Positions 56,515 through 64,000 of a stretch of DNA of 64,000 nucleotides are shown in pieces (position 1 is the stretch's first letter; every line of letters begins with the position of its first letter). Under the pieces are notes generated by a model. It had not been told where the DNA came from. It made no database searches and saw only the letters and a program-made list of their open reading frames with translations. Position numbers and translations under genes: made by a program. This DNA comes from Enterobacteriaceae bacterium 89. Lineage in GTDB: Bacteria; Pseudomonadota; Gammaproteobacteria; Enterobacterales; Enterobacteriaceae. The stretch covers positions 1,054,001-1,118,000 of the forward strand of contig RQJH01000003.1 of NCBI GenBank assembly GCA_014156375.1. Direction: 5' to 3'.

Positions 56515-57372
56515 ATGAAATACATCGGAGCCCACGTCAGCGCTTCCGGCGGCGTGGCCAATGCGGCGATTCGCGCGGCAGAAATTGGCGCCACCGCTTT
56601 CGCCCTGTTCACCAAGAACCAGCGCCAGTGGCGTGCCGCCCCGCTAACCAGCGATGTTATCGACGAATTCAAAGCGGCCTGCGAAAAGTACCACTTCACT
56701 TCCGCGCAAATTCTGCCGCACGACAGCTACCTGATAAACCTCGGTCATCCGGTGGCCGACGCGCTGGAAAAATCCCGTGAAGCGTTTCTCGATGAGATGC
56801 AGCGCTGCGAGCAGCTCGGGCTGTCGCTGCTGAATTTCCATCCCGGCAGCCACCTGATGCAAATTCCGATCGATGAGTGCCTGGCGCGCATCGCGGAATC
56901 CATCAACATTACGCTGGCTCAGACCGAAGGCGTGGTGGCAGTTATCGAAAATACCGCCGGTCAGGGCAGCAACCTGGGCTTTGAGTTTGAACATCTGGCG
57001 GCGATCATCGACGGTGTGGAAGATAAATCCCGCGTCGGCGTGTGTATTGATACCTGCCATGCGTTTGCCGCAGGCTACGATCTGCGCACGGCGGAAGCCT
57101 GTGAGAAAACCTTTTCCGATTTTGAGCGGATAGTCGGGTTTGAATACCTGCGCGGGATGCACCTGAACGATGCCAAAAGCACCTTTGGCAGCCGCGTCGA
57201 CCGCCACCATAGTCTCGGCGAAGGCAATATCGGCCACGATGCCTTCCGCTGGATCATGCAGGACAACCGTTTCGACGGTATTCCGCTGATTCTGGAAACC
57301 ATCAATCCGGATATCTGGGCGGAAGAGATTGCATGGCTGAAGGCTCAGCAGATCGAAACGGCCGTTGCCTGA
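56515..57372 (+). CDS. nfo: endonuclease IV
   Basis: Nfo cuts abasic sites and removes blocked 3' ends in base excision repair, using three zinc ions. The 285-residue product is the AP endonuclease 2 family TIM barrel. Metal ligands match E. coli positions, for example His69 in [12 protein letters not shown], and the segments [13 protein letters not shown] near 143 and [15 protein letters not shown] near 176. Its ribosome-binding site lies in the stem of a strong hairpin. Induction by SoxRS is known in E. coli. I did not find a clear soxbox. Confidence 0.96.
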   Translation: MKYIGAHVSASGGVANAAIRAAEIGATAFALFTKNQRQWRAAPLTSDVIDEFKAACEKYHFTSAQILPHDSYLINLGHPVADALEKSREAFLDEMQRCEQLGLSLLNFHPGSHLMQIPIDECLARIAESINITLAQTEGVVAVIENTAGQGSNLGFEFEHLAAIIDGVEDKSRVGVCIDTCHAFAAGYDLRTAEACEKTFSDFERIVGFEYLRGMHLNDAKSTFGSRVDRHHSLGEGNIGHDAFRWIMQDNRFDGIPLILETINPDIWAEEIAWLKAQQIETAVA

Positions 57373-57386
57373 CAACCTGCGCAGAT

Positions 57387-57460
57387 TGCCCGGCGGCGCT
57401 ACGCTTGCACGGACCTACTGGTTTAGCGTAGGTCTGATAAGGCGAAGCCGCCATCAGGCA
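57387..57460. repeat. REP/BIME element, copy 5
   Basis: TGCCCGGCGGCGCTACGC, GGACCTAC / GTAGGTC, ending GAAGCCGCCATCAGGCA. It is between convergent nfo and fruA. The right arm is the variant with ATCAGGCA instead of CGGGCA, like copy 1. Confidence 0.85.
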
Positions 57461-57462
57461 TA

Positions 57463-57489
57463 AAAAAAGGGCCGACATCGGCCCTTTTT
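57463..57489. terminator. bidirectional terminator of nfo and fruBKA
   Basis: AAAAAGGGCCG / CGGCCCTTTTT stem with a 4-base loop between convergent nfo and fruA. A and T runs on both sides let it work for either strand. Confidence 0.92.
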
Positions 57490-57503
57490 CATTCAGCTAA
57501 CTA

Positions 57504-59186
57504 TCAGGCCGCTTTAGCTACAACTTCCGCTTCAGGGCGTTTCAGCACCGCGTAAGACAGACCCGCCACCAGCGTACCGGCGATAATCGCCATCAGGTAA
57601 CCCAGCACCGGGGTAATCGCACCTGGGATTAGCAGGACGAACAGACCGCCGTGTGGTGCCATCAGTTTCGCACCAATCGCCATCGAGATAGCACCGGTGA
57701 TAGCGCCACCGACGATACAGCATGGCAGAACGCGGATAGGATCACGGGCAGCAAACGGGATTGCCCCTTCGGTAATGAAGCACAGCCCCAGTACCAGTGC
57801 AGCTTTGCCACCTTCGCGCTGCGCGTTATCAAATTTCTTACGCGCCACGATAGTCGCCAGACCCAGCGCCAGCGGTGGTACCATCCCCGCCGCCATAATC
57901 GCCGCCATCGGCGCGTAGGTTTGGGTACTGAGCAGCCCGACGCCAAAGGCATAGGCCGCTTTGTTCACCGGTCCGCCCATATCGGTACACATCATCCCAC
58001 CAAGGATTGCACCCAGCAGCACCGCATTCGCAGTACCCATGGTTTGCAGCCAGTGAGTCAGGCCCGCCAGAATACCCGCAACCGGTTTACCGATGATGTA
58101 AATCATCGCCAGACCAACAATCAGGCTGGAAAGCAGCGGAATGATCAGGATAGGTTTCAGCGCCTCCATGCTTGGCGGCAGCTTCACTTTGGTACTGATC
58201 ATCTTCGCGACATAACCGGCCAGGAAGCCCGCGATGATACCGCCGATAAAGCCGGAACCGAGACTCACCGCCAACATACCGCCGATAAGGCCAGGCGTCA
58301 GACCCGGACGGTCAGCGATGGAAAACGCGATGTATCCCGCCAAAACAGGCACCATCAGGGCAAAGGCTGAGCCGCCACCAATCTGCATCAGTGCCGCAGC
58401 CAGGGTTCCTTCCTCTTTAAAGGCGGTGATCCCGAACGCAAAGGAAAGCGCGATACACAGACCGCCCGCTACCACCATCGGCAGCATGTAAGACACACCG
58501 GTCAGCAGGTGGCTGTAAGCTCCACCTTTTTTCTTGCTTTCCTGGGCTGTCTGAACGCTTCCGCTTGGCTGATAAGGCTGCGCTTCCGCCACGGCTTTAT
58601 CCAGCTCCTGCGCAGTTTTCTTCAGCGCCAGACCGGTAGAAGTGCGATACATCGGCTTACCGGCGAATTTCGCCAGATCCACTTCGATGTCTGCCGCTAC
58701 AATCACCAGGTCCGCCTCAGCCACTTCTTCCGGAGTGATGGCATTGCCTGCGCCCACGGAGCCGCGGGTTTCCACTTTCACCCACCAGCCGCGTTTTTTG
58801 GCTTCGGTCTCAATGGCTTCAGCCGCCATAAAGGTGTGCGCCACGCCAGTCGGGCAGGCTGTTACTGCCACGATGCGTTTGGCACCGCTTTTGGCCGCCG
58901 GTACGACAGATGCCGGAGCCGCGTAAGGCGTTGCGTGACCTTTGGCTTCGCCAAGGAACAGTTCCGGATGTGCCACGGCGCGATTCACATCGCCCAGGTA
59001 CACCAGTTTACCGTTCAGCGCGCTGTCAGCAGGCAGTGAGGAACCCAGCACAATCGCCAGTTCAGCGTCGTTCGGGTTGTCGATAATCTCTAAATGGGCC
59101 TTGTGGGCCGCCGCACCGAGCAGGGTTTTCGCCATATAGGCGCGAGCCTGTCCGAGCGCAGAATCGATAATCAGCAGCGTTTTCAT
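57504..59186 (-). CDS. fruA: fructose PTS permease FruA (EIIB'BC)
   Basis: FruA imports fructose and phosphorylates it to fructose 1-phosphate. The 560-residue product has an N-terminal duplicated EIIB' domain (1-100), an active EIIB with the phospho-acceptor Cys111 in AVTACPTGVAHTFMAAE, and a membrane EIIC domain of about nine helices from residue 220. Domain order and length match E. coli FruA. It is the last gene of fruBKA. Confidence 0.97.
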   Translation of the reverse strand: MKTLLIIDSALGQARAYMAKTLLGAAAHKAHLEIIDNPNDAELAIVLGSSLPADSALNGKLVYLGDVNRAVAHPELFLGEAKGHATPYAAPASVVPAAKSGAKRIVAVTACPTGVAHTFMAAEAIETEAKKRGWWVKVETRGSVGAGNAITPEEVAEADLVIVAADIEVDLAKFAGKPMYRTSTGLALKKTAQELDKAVAEAQPYQPSGSVQTAQESKKKGGAYSHLLTGVSYMLPMVVAGGLCIALSFAFGITAFKEEGTLAAALMQIGGGSAFALMVPVLAGYIAFSIADRPGLTPGLIGGMLAVSLGSGFIGGIIAGFLAGYVAKMISTKVKLPPSMEALKPILIIPLLSSLIVGLAMIYIIGKPVAGILAGLTHWLQTMGTANAVLLGAILGGMMCTDMGGPVNKAAYAFGVGLLSTQTYAPMAAIMAAGMVPPLALGLATIVARKKFDNAQREGGKAALVLGLCFITEGAIPFAARDPIRVLPCCIVGGAITGAISMAIGAKLMAPHGGLFVLLIPGAITPVLGYLMAIIAGTLVAGLSYAVLKRPEAEVVAKAA

Positions 59187-59202
59187 TATGCCTCTCCTGC
59201 TG

Positions 59203-60141
59203 TCAATTGAAGGGTTGTAAGTCGACGCGCGCCATCATTGCGGCCAACTGGGTACGATCGGTAATACCAACGTTGCTCTGGCTGACCGCCAGTGCCGCGA
59301 CGGCCGTTGCCAGACGCAGGGTGTGTTCGCTGGATTCGCGCATCAGCAGGCCGTAAATCAGGCCACCGACCATTGAATCCCCGGCGCCAACGGTGCTGAC
59401 CACTTCCATTGAAGGCGGCTTCGCAATCCATTCGCCCGAAGCGTTGACCCACAGCGCGCCTTCGGCACCCAGTGAAATCACCACGTGGGCAATCCCCTGC
59501 TCGCGCAGCGCATGCGCTGCTTCAATCACGTCTTTCATCTCTGGCAGCTTGCGACCGGCCCAGATTTCCAGCTCACGACGGTTCGGTTTGACCAGCCACG
59601 GTGCCGCTTTCAGCCCCGCCACCAGCGCTTCACGGCTGCTGTCGAAAATGATGCACGGGCACTGGCTGCGCAGACGCGTCATCCAGTCGGTGAAGGCTTC
59701 CGGGCTGACGCCGGACGGCAGGCTGCCGCTGACGCAAACCATGTCGAACTGTCCAAGCCAGGTCAGCGAGTCGTTAACAAAACGCTCCCAGTCGTTGGCG
59801 GTAACTTCAAAACCGGAGAAGTTGAAATCGGTGACTTCGCCGTCTTTTTCCGTCAGCTTGACGTTGATGCGGGTACGGCCCTGCACCACCTGGAAGCGGT
59901 TGGCAATGCCCAGCTCGCTGAACAACTGCTGGAAGCCGTCCTGGTTGTCTTTGCCGAGGAAACCGCCCACGGTCACATCGATGCCGAGATCTTTCAGCAC
60001 TTTCGCAACGTTAATGCCCTTACCCGCCGCATGCAGACCGGTGGTACGCACCAGGTTCACTTCGCCGCGTTCAACTTCCGGAGTAAATCCTACTAAATCG
60101 TAGGCCGGATTCAGGGTGATGGTGGCAACACGTCTGCTCAT
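59203..60141 (-). CDS. fruK: 1-phosphofructokinase
   Basis: FruK converts fructose 1-phosphate to fructose 1,6-bisphosphate. The 312-residue PfkB-family product has the N-terminal pattern ATITLNPAYDLVGF, the GKGINVAKVLKDLG motif near residue 37, and the catalytic TVGAGDSMVGGLIYG motif near 245. Its start overlaps the fruB stop by one base (TAATG). Confidence 0.97.
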   Translation of the reverse strand: MSRRVATITLNPAYDLVGFTPEVERGEVNLVRTTGLHAAGKGINVAKVLKDLGIDVTVGGFLGKDNQDGFQQLFSELGIANRFQVVQGRTRINVKLTEKDGEVTDFNFSGFEVTANDWERFVNDSLTWLGQFDMVCVSGSLPSGVSPEAFTDWMTRLRSQCPCIIFDSSREALVAGLKAAPWLVKPNRRELEIWAGRKLPEMKDVIEAAHALREQGIAHVVISLGAEGALWVNASGEWIAKPPSMEVVSTVGAGDSMVGGLIYGLLMRESSEHTLRLATAVAALAVSQSNVGITDRTQLAAMMARVDLQPFN

Positions 60142-61271
60142 TACGCGCCCTCCCCAAGACCAGAAGCGATGGCTTCACCAATCGCATTCAGCGCGTTCTG
60201 CGCATCTTCGCCCTGGGCGGTGAAGCGCAGGCGATGGCCTTTCTTCACACCAAGCGCTACCACTTTCATCAGACTACGGCCATTAGCCGGTTTTCCACTG
60301 CCATCCAGATTGGTCACGGTCACTTCACTGTTAAATTGTTTGATGGTGTTGACCAGCATTGTGCCCGGGCGGGCGTGCAGGCCGTGTTCATTTCGAACGA
60401 CAAATTCGGCGCTCAGCTGGTCGTCGGCTGGCGCATCGTCGCTGGTCAGCAGAGCCAGCAGCGTGGCGGCATCGGCATTCAGCAGGCGTTCAGCTTTGTT
60501 GTCGAGCAGCAGCGCGCTCAGGCGGCTTAATACTGCGGTCGGCTGTTCATCAGCCATTGCGACCGTGACCAACAGAGCGGCAGACTGGCCTTCCACACTG
60601 AACGGCGCAGCGGCACGGCTGACGGCGACGGCACTTTTCAGGTTGCCTTCAGCACTGTCGTTCAGCCAGATACCCTGGCCCAGATTCAGCGGCTGGTCGT
60701 TAATCACATGGGCAACAAAAGATGCATCGACCGCACCGGATTCCTTCAGACGGGCTGCGTTCAGCGCCTGCAGCGTCACCAGCGAGTTTGCCGCGACATC
60801 AAGCGTCAGCGTCTCGTTATCCAGCTTCAGCACTTCGCTTTGCTTTTCGCCCATCAGCAGCGCACGAAGCTCTTCCGCCGTGGTGGCGTTTTTCAGCTGT
60901 TCAGCCACTTCGTCATCGCTCAGCACGTGAGTCAGCTGACGCAGCAGGCCAAGGTGTTCGTCGGAGCTGGCCGCAATGCCGATAGCGACATACGCTGTTT
61001 GCCCTTCGCCCCAGGTCACGCCCTGCGGGAACTGATAAACCTGAACGCCGGTTTTCAGCACCTGGTCGCGGGTGTCTGTGGTGCCATGCGGAATGGCAAT
61101 GCCGTTGCCAAGGAAGGTGGAGGTCTGCTGCTCGCGGGCCAGCATGCCGTCGACATAGCCCCCGGCGACGTTTCCTGCCGCCACCAGCGCTGACGCTATC
61201 TGGCGAATGGCCTCTTCTTTATTCCCGGCCTGCTGGCCGGGATGAATATCCTGAACTGATAACTGGAACAT
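60141..61271 (-). CDS. fruB: fructose PTS diphosphoryl-transfer protein FruB (EIIA-M-FPr)
   Basis: FruB carries phosphate from EI to FruA. The 376-residue product has three parts: an EIIA domain with His62 in [14 protein letters not shown], a middle M domain (about 150-280), and a C-terminal HPr-like FPr domain with His299 in [14 protein letters not shown]. It is first in fruBKA and lies directly downstream of two Cra operators. Confidence 0.97.
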   Translation of the reverse strand: MFQLSVQDIHPGQQAGNKEEAIRQIASALVAAGNVAGGYVDGMLAREQQTSTFLGNGIAIPHGTTDTRDQVLKTGVQVYQFPQGVTWGEGQTAYVAIGIAASSDEHLGLLRQLTHVLSDDEVAEQLKNATTAEELRALLMGEKQSEVLKLDNETLTLDVAANSLVTLQALNAARLKESGAVDASFVAHVINDQPLNLGQGIWLNDSAEGNLKSAVAVSRAAAPFSVEGQSAALLVTVAMADEQPTAVLSRLSALLLDNKAERLLNADAATLLALLTSDDAPADDQLSAEFVVRNEHGLHARPGTMLVNTIKQFNSEVTVTNLDGSGKPANGRSLMKVVALGVKKGHRLRFTAQGEDAQNALNAIGEAIASGLGEGA

Positions 61272-61292
61272 GGCTCTCCTCTCTCGCTGAGT

Positions 61293-61304
61293 TGAATCGT
61301 TTCA
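61293..61304. promoter_or_regulatory. Cra (FruR) operator, proximal
   Basis: TGAATCGTTTCA matches the Cra consensus fully. It lies 22 bases upstream of the fruB start. Confidence 0.85.
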
Positions 61305-61358
61305 GCCAACATGAGAAAAAATACGTCACCCTGATGTGCAGTGCAGTCCGGACGACGC

Positions 61359-61370
61359 TGAAACGTTTCA
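61359..61370. promoter_or_regulatory. Cra (FruR) operator, distal
   Basis: TGAAACGTTTCA is a perfect Cra palindrome, 66 bases from the proximal operator. Two Cra operators also flank the fruB promoter in E. coli. The rest of the 369-base gap to setB (61371-61640) shows no element I can support. Confidence 0.9.
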
Positions 61371-61640
61371 ATGAGTCTGGATCAGGGCCGATTAATCCGC
61401 AAGAAAAGTCGATTTTTTGATCGCAGAAGTTAGAGGTGCAGCACATTTCGTTATCATCTTCGCCACATTTGCTGAAGCCGGGGAACTGCCGCTGCGCTTC
61501 GTTCAGCAATCTTCAGCTGAAAAAGCTAATGGGATTGAAATGCCATTTTGAATTTTTGATGCTGAACTTGATTCATGCCCTGTTTATTTTTTAGCAGCCA
61601 GCGTACACTTCGCCGTCTTCCTGATTTCTGATTGCCAAAC

Positions 61641-62822
61641 ATGTCTAATACCAGCGTTATCACCCCGCGAAAGGGATTTGATCTGACCTCCTCAGCGTTT
61701 CTGCTCGTGGCTTTCCTGACCGGTATCGCCGGAGCCCTGCAAACGCCAACGCTTAGCCTTTTTCTGACCGATGAAGTGCATGTGCGTCCGGCGATGGTCG
61801 GCTTCTTTTTTACCGGAAGTGCCGTGATTGGGATTCTGGTCAGTCAGTTTCTGGCCGGGCGCTCTGACCGCCAGGGCGATCGCAAAAAGCTGATTGTCTT
61901 CTGCTGCGTACTGGGCATGCTGGCCTGTGTCCTTTTCGCCTGGAACCGCAACTATTTTATTTTGCTGTTTGTCGGCGTGTTTCTGAGCAGTTTCGGCTCC
62001 ACCTCAAACCCACAAATGTTTGCTCTCGCTCGTGAACATGCGGATAAAACGGGTCGGGAAGCGGTGATGTTCAGCTCGATTCTGCGTGCGCAGGTGTCGC
62101 TGGCGTGGGTGGTTGGCCCACCGATCGCCTATGCGCTGGCGATGGGATTTGGCTTCACCACCATGTATTTGTCTGCGGCAGTGGCCTATGTGGTGTGTGC
62201 ACTGGTGGTCTGGCTGCTGTTGCCAAGCATGCGTAAAGAGCGCCCGGCGGCAGGAACTCATATTGAAGCCCCGCGCACTAATCGCCGTGACGCCATGCTG
62301 CTGTTTGGCATTTGCACGCTGATGTGGGGCACCAACAGCCTGTATATCATCAATATGCCGCTGTTCATTATTAATGAGCTGCATCTGCCGGAAAAACTGG
62401 CCGGCATCATGATGGGCACCGCCGCGGGCCTTGAAATTCCCACCATGCTGATCGCAGGCTATTATGCCAAACGCTTCGGTAAGCGTTTCCTGATGCGGAT
62501 TGCGATCGTGGCCGGGCTGCTGTTTTACGCCGGAATGTTGACCGTCCACTCCCCTGCTCTGCTGCTGGCAATGCAGCTGCTGAACGCGATTTACATCGGG
62601 ATCCTCGCCGGGATCGGCATGATCTATTTCCAGGATTTAATGCCAGGCCAGGCGGGTTCTGCCACCACGCTGTACAGCAACACCACGCGCGTGGGCTGGA
62701 TTATCGCTGGCTCAATGGCCGGGGTGGTCGCTGAAATCTGGAGCTATCACGCCGTATTCTGGATTGCGCTGGTGATGTGCGTGTTGGGCGCCGTTGGCCT
62801 GATGCGCATCAAGGACGTTTAA
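61641..62822 (+). CDS. setB: sugar efflux transporter SetB
   Basis: SetB is an inner-membrane MFS exporter for glucose and lactose in E. coli. The 393-residue product has twelve helices and the SET-family segments GSAVIGILVSQFLAGRSDRQGDRK near residue 58 and LMWGTNSLYIINMPLFIINELHLPEKL near 230. The ATG at 61641 was chosen from length (393 aa as in E. coli). A TTG three codons upstream is possible. The ribosome-binding site is weak. Confidence 0.95.
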   Translation: MSNTSVITPRKGFDLTSSAFLLVAFLTGIAGALQTPTLSLFLTDEVHVRPAMVGFFFTGSAVIGILVSQFLAGRSDRQGDRKKLIVFCCVLGMLACVLFAWNRNYFILLFVGVFLSSFGSTSNPQMFALAREHADKTGREAVMFSSILRAQVSLAWVVGPPIAYALAMGFGFTTMYLSAAVAYVVCALVVWLLLPSMRKERPAAGTHIEAPRTNRRDAMLLFGICTLMWGTNSLYIINMPLFIINELHLPEKLAGIMMGTAAGLEIPTMLIAGYYAKRFGKRFLMRIAIVAGLLFYAGMLTVHSPALLLAMQLLNAIYIGILAGIGMIYFQDLMPGQAGSATTLYSNTTRVGWIIAGSMAGVVAEIWSYHAVFWIALVMCVLGAVGLMRIKDV

Positions 62823-62830
62823 CTCCCTGC

Positions 62831-62857
62831 TGCTGACGCGTACTCTGCGCGTCAGCA
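62831..62857 (+). terminator. hairpin after setB
   Basis: TGCTGACGCG (62831-62840) pairs with CGCGTCAGCA (62848-62857) across a 7-base loop, 8 bases beyond the setB stop. The T run is on the opposite strand, so it is a likely but weak terminator. Confidence 0.5.
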
Positions 62858-62945
62858 AAATTGCATCCCTCCTTTCTTTGTCACACTTTCACTGCATTGA
62901 TTAAACTACTCTATAGTTGCCAGACTGACTGATTTCAGAGGCAAT

Positions 62946-63575
62946 ATGCAGACACTGACTTTCCGTACCGCCGTCATCGTCGACGATCATCCTCTTGCCA
63001 GAATGGCTATCCGTAGCGTGCTGACAGAGCAAAACATCCTCATTCAGAATGAGTTTGATGATGGCGCTTCTGCGTTCGCAGCGCTGCAAAAAGAGATGCC
63101 GGATATCGTGGTGGTTGATGTGGAAATCCCCGGTATGACCGGCGTTGAGCTGGTCGAGAAGCTCAGAGCGAAACGCTATCCTGGCGTGCTGGTGGTGGTG
63201 TCAGCCAAAAATGACCGTTACTACAGCAAACGCTGTGCTCAGGCCGGTGCCAACGCCTTTATCAGCAAAAAACAGGGAATGGAAAACGTCATCATCGCCC
63301 TTCAGGCCGCGCAAAACGGATACAGCTATTTCCCCTTCTTTGCTGAAGAAACCACAGAAGCGCTGACCGATACGCAGCGTCTTGAGTCACTGTCGGCCCA
63401 GGAGATGAAGGTGATGAGCTTTATGCTCAGCGGGCTGGAAAACGCGCAAATTGGCGAGCTGATGCACATCAGCAGTAAAACGGTGAGCACCTACAAAACC
63501 CGGCTGATGGAGAAACTCGGCTGCAAATCGCTGATCGAGCTGCTCTCCTTTGCCCATCAAAACAAGCTGACCTGA
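62946..63575 (+). CDS. EvgA/KvgA-type LuxR response regulator
   Basis: A 209-residue NarL/FixJ-type regulator. The receiver domain has D13-D14 and phospho-acceptor D58 in IVVVDVEIPGMTG, then VVSAKNDRYYSKRCAQAGA. The C-terminal LuxR helix-turn-helix is LSAQEMKVMSFMLSGLENAQIGELMHISSKTVSTYKTRLMEKLG. It resembles E. coli EvgA over its length and is followed after 2 bases by a BvgS-type kinase gene. In E. coli evgAS lies elsewhere. AGAGG precedes the ATG. Targets unknown. It may be the KvgA orthologue of Klebsiella. Confidence 0.88.
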   Translation: MQTLTFRTAVIVDDHPLARMAIRSVLTEQNILIQNEFDDGASAFAALQKEMPDIVVVDVEIPGMTGVELVEKLRAKRYPGVLVVVSAKNDRYYSKRCAQAGANAFISKKQGMENVIIALQAAQNGYSYFPFFAEETTEALTDTQRLESLSAQEMKVMSFMLSGLENAQIGELMHISSKTVSTYKTRLMEKLGCKSLIELLSFAHQNKLT

Positions 63576-63577
63576 AG

Positions 63578-64000
63578 ATGAACAGGCTGCTGGCCCTGCT
63601 GCTGTTGCTCTGCGCGCTGCCTGTTTTCGGCGCACAAAGCCGCGAGCCTGCCGATCTTGAGCTGTCAGGCTACCACTATTTCGCGCCGCTTCCGGTGTAC
63701 CTGAACGACGACGATAAGCGCTGGCTGAAGCAGAAAAAAACTATCGTGGTGGCCGTTTATCCTTCCGGGCTGTCGCCGCTGATGCAGGATACGCTGTCCG
63801 GGCGCTACCGTGGAATGAATGCGGATTACCTGGCGCTGATTGAGCGCTCATTGCAAACCCGGGTTGCGATCGTAAAATATCCCGATGAGTCTGCCGCCAT
63901 CGCCGCACTGCGCGCCGGGAGCGTGGACACCGTTTTGACTGGGCTGATCCCCGTCTCACAAAATTACGACGGCCTCACGCTTTCCGTTCCGCTGGTCCGC
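63578..64000 (+). CDS. EvgS/BvgS-type hybrid sensor kinase, 5' part only
   Basis: The first 141 codons of a gene that runs past the window. It starts 2 bases after the regulator stop. The product has a signal peptide (MNRLLALLLLLCALPVFGA) and the start of a periplasmic Venus-flytrap (SBP_bac_3) domain with TIVVAVYPSGLSPLM and RYRGMNADYLALIERSL, as in EvgS/BvgS. The kinase, receiver and HPt parts are expected downstream but not visible. Confidence 0.8.
   Translation, partial: MNRLLALLLLLCALPVFGAQSREPADLELSGYHYFAPLPVYLNDDDKRWLKQKKTIVVAVYPSGLSPLMQDTLSGRYRGMNADYLALIERSLQTRVAIVKYPDESAAIAALRAGSVDTVLTGLIPVSQNYDGLTLSVPLVR

Overview
This window is chromosomal DNA of a member of the Enterobacteriaceae. 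Most of its roughly 60 genes are close relatives of the Escherichia coli K-12 genes between fbaB and setB, in the same order and mostly the same orientation. The high-GC coding, an ERIC element, REP-type elements with a GGACCTAC core, and the accessory genes point to the Enterobacter / Lelliottia / Leclercia / Klebsiella side of the family rather than Escherichia itself. I cannot name the species from this sequence alone.

Layout. (1) 1-7,080: fbaB, the yegTUV sugar/nucleoside cluster, the GntR regulator yegW, and thiMD under a TPP riboswitch. (2) 7,100-14,640: an accessory stretch where E. coli has rcnRA and the yeh fimbrial genes. It holds a same-strand group (acetyltransferase, AraC/GyrI-like regulator, exported amidohydrolase, DapA-like aldolase, acetyltransferase), a LysR regulator, an orphan rcnB, another acetyltransferase, and an unrecognised small gene behind a textbook LexA box. 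(3) 14,660-30,210: mrp, metG, yehS, the BtsSR pyruvate-sensing system, mlrA, the small protein gene yohO, the yehWXY-osmF ABC importer, bglX and dld. (4) 30,260-38,350: a Pat-type acetyltransferase behind an 18-bp palindrome, pbpG, yohC, yohD, an intact orphan mdtQ, an ERIC element, a methyltransferase, dusC, and a probable peptidoglycan-amidase effector with its lipoprotein immunity partner. (5) 38,350-50,510: yohJK, cdd, sanA, mglBAC with its CRP/GalS control region, galS, yeiB, folE, an MFS transporter and yeiG. (6) 50,595-62,820: cirA with a Fur box, lysP, yeiE, yeiH, nfo, fruBKA with two Cra operators, and setB. (7) 62,946 to the end: an EvgA/KvgA-type response regulator and the start of its sensor kinase, which runs off the window.

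How the genes work together. Carbon-source handling dominates: galactose uptake (mgl, galS), fructose PTS (fru), efflux (setB), D-lactate oxidation (dld), beta-glucosides (bglX), nucleosides (cdd, yegT), pyruvate sensing (btsSR) and gluconeogenesis (fbaB). CRP, GalS and Cra sites are visible in front of the matching genes. Five near-identical REP/BIME elements each sit between convergently transcribed genes. Compared with E. coli, rcnRA, the yeh fimbrial genes, yohF, yeiS-preTA and the yeiI-to-psuK block are absent from their expected places.

The items most worth a second look are the SOS-controlled unknown gene (14,069-14,515), the effector/immunity pair (37,241-38,120), the 14-bp inverted repeat that contains the nfo ribosome-binding site, and the accessory amidohydrolase/aldolase group.
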